From Gammaproteobacteria bacterium (GTDB taxonomy: Bacteria; Pseudomonadota; Gammaproteobacteria; Steroidobacterales; Woeseiaceae): DNA of 33,121 nucleotides. Positions 32,453 to 33,121 of the stretch are shown piece after piece; position 1 is the stretch's first letter; every line of letters begins with the position of its first letter. The notes below the pieces were generated by a model. It was not told where the DNA came from and did not search any database. It worked only from the letters and a program-made list of their open reading frames with translations. The stretch covers positions 1 to 33,121 of the forward strand of contig JAOTVR010000035.1 in NCBI GenBank assembly GCA_029863305.1. Direction: 5' to 3'. The position numbers and the translations under genes are program-made.

Positions 32453-32547
32453 TCGCTTAGTTCAACTACCTGAAGTGCCTCAAAAGAAATGCGTGAGTCC
32501 TTTTATACAGGCTACATGCCGCGCGGAATAGGGCATGATGCACAGTC

Positions 32548-33121
32548 ATGCCCGACAAGGAAATATACAGGCCACGGCGAGCGCGTCGATCGGTGCGACT
32601 AGAGATTCGTGGTGTGGGCTACGCCATCAGCGAATGGGGCAGCCCGAACGACCCGCTGATCGTCTATCTTCATGGATTCGCCGATGCCGGGTCGACCTTT
32701 CAGTTTGTCGTCGATGAATTTCGGCAGAACTGGTTCGTCGTGGCGCCGGACTGGCGTGGCTTTGGCGAGACCACGAGCGATGCGCCGGCCTTTTGGTTTC
32801 CTGACTACATGGCCGATCTCGACTGTCTGCTGCAGCATTACAGCCCGGACGCGCCGGTGTGGCTGATTGGGCACAGTATGGGCGGCAACGTTGCCGGCTT
32901 GTACGCTGGCGCCATGCCGGAACGTGTCGCCCGTCTCGTAAATCTCGAGGGCTTTGGGTTGAAGGATGTGGGGCCGGAGCAGGCACCAGCGCGCTACCGG
33001 GAGTGGATTGAACGAGGTCGTCGCGGCGTGGCTGCGAGTCACCGCGAGAGCTTCACGGCTCTCGCAGCAGCGATTCGTCGCAGATGCCCGGGCATAACCA
33101 GGGCGCAAGCCGGCTTCGTTG
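32548..33121 (+). CDS. Alpha/beta hydrolase, partial: C-terminus outside window
   Basis: The 191 visible residues form the first part of an alpha/beta hydrolase. LIVYLHGFADAGSTF is the oxyanion-hole strand-loop (about 38-52). VVAPDWRGFGET (about 64-75) follows, then the nucleophile elbow LIGHSMGGNVAG (about 106-117, Ser110 in GHSMG). MPERVARLVNLEGFG matches the next strand. The acid and His of the triad lie beyond the edge. Substrate is unknown. Start: ATG at 32548, giving a basic N-terminus (MPDKEIYRPRRARRSV); no strong ribosome-binding site is seen, and a GTG 15 codons in is possible. It diverges from the SLC13 gene across 95 bp. Confidence 0.85.
   Translation, partial: MPDKEIYRPRRARRSVRLEIRGVGYAISEWGSPNDPLIVYLHGFADAGSTFQFVVDEFRQNWFVVAPDWRGFGETTSDAPAFWFPDYMADLDCLLQHYSPDAPVWLIGHSMGGNVAGLYAGAMPERVARLVNLEGFGLKDVGPEQAPARYREWIERGRRGVAASHRESFTALAAAIRRRCPGITRAQAGFV

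Overview
The window is chromosomal DNA of a moderately GC-rich bacterium, most likely a gammaproteobacterium. The support is a gammaproteobacterial-type GshA, a FadE-type acyl-CoA dehydrogenase, a PspF/PspA system with a sigma-54 promoter, and an ECF sigma/anti-sigma pair of a style common in Xanthomonadales-like lineages. The exact lineage (for example Woeseiales or Steroidobacterales relatives) is inference. I see no rRNA, tRNA, CRISPR, insertion sequence, phage or integration site. All 32 protein-coding genes look intact except the two cut by the window edges.

Region 1 (1-7.8 kb) is an isoprenoid locus. A left-to-right operon encodes mevalonate diphosphate decarboxylase, phosphomevalonate kinase, one polypeptide that joins a class II HMG-CoA reductase to a mevalonate kinase, and a type 1 IPP isomerase. 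HMG-CoA synthase converges on it from the right. Farnesyl diphosphate synthase (ispA) diverges from it on the left, followed by dinB, which is cut by the window start. Together these genes cover every step from acetoacetyl-CoA to farnesyl diphosphate. ispA therefore sits beside mevalonate genes rather than beside dxs as in enterobacteria.

Region 2 (7.8-14.9 kb, all minus strand) holds a DUF4399 lipoprotein, a DUF4286-DUF3667 fusion membrane protein, fadE with an unusual Lys-rich tail, malate dehydrogenase, and an ECF sigma/anti-sigma-like pair. A strong inverted repeat lies between mdh and fadE.

Region 3 (15.0-17.5 kb, plus strand) is a YtrA-type GntR/ABC transporter operon. It begins with a perfect 26-bp palindrome overlapping a promoter, followed by a 54-codon leader ORF and a textbook intrinsic terminator placed before the regulator gene. 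This looks like a two-layer control region.

Region 4 (17.5-20.4 kb) is a phage-shock (Psp) locus: pspF diverges from pspA, two pspC-like genes and a pspB-like gene, with a recognisable -24/-12 promoter in front of pspA.

Region 5 (20.4-33.1 kb) contains a small exported protein, a membrane GGDEF-EAL protein, a bactofilin and gshA. It continues with a sulfotransferase-like/class IV aminotransferase gene pair, two tandem membrane-anchored proteins that look like diverged paralogues, a ferredoxin-reductase-type flavoprotein with an SLC13/RCK_C transporter, and the start of an alpha/beta hydrolase. Gene packing is tight, and several convergent gene pairs abut or overlap at their 3' ends.
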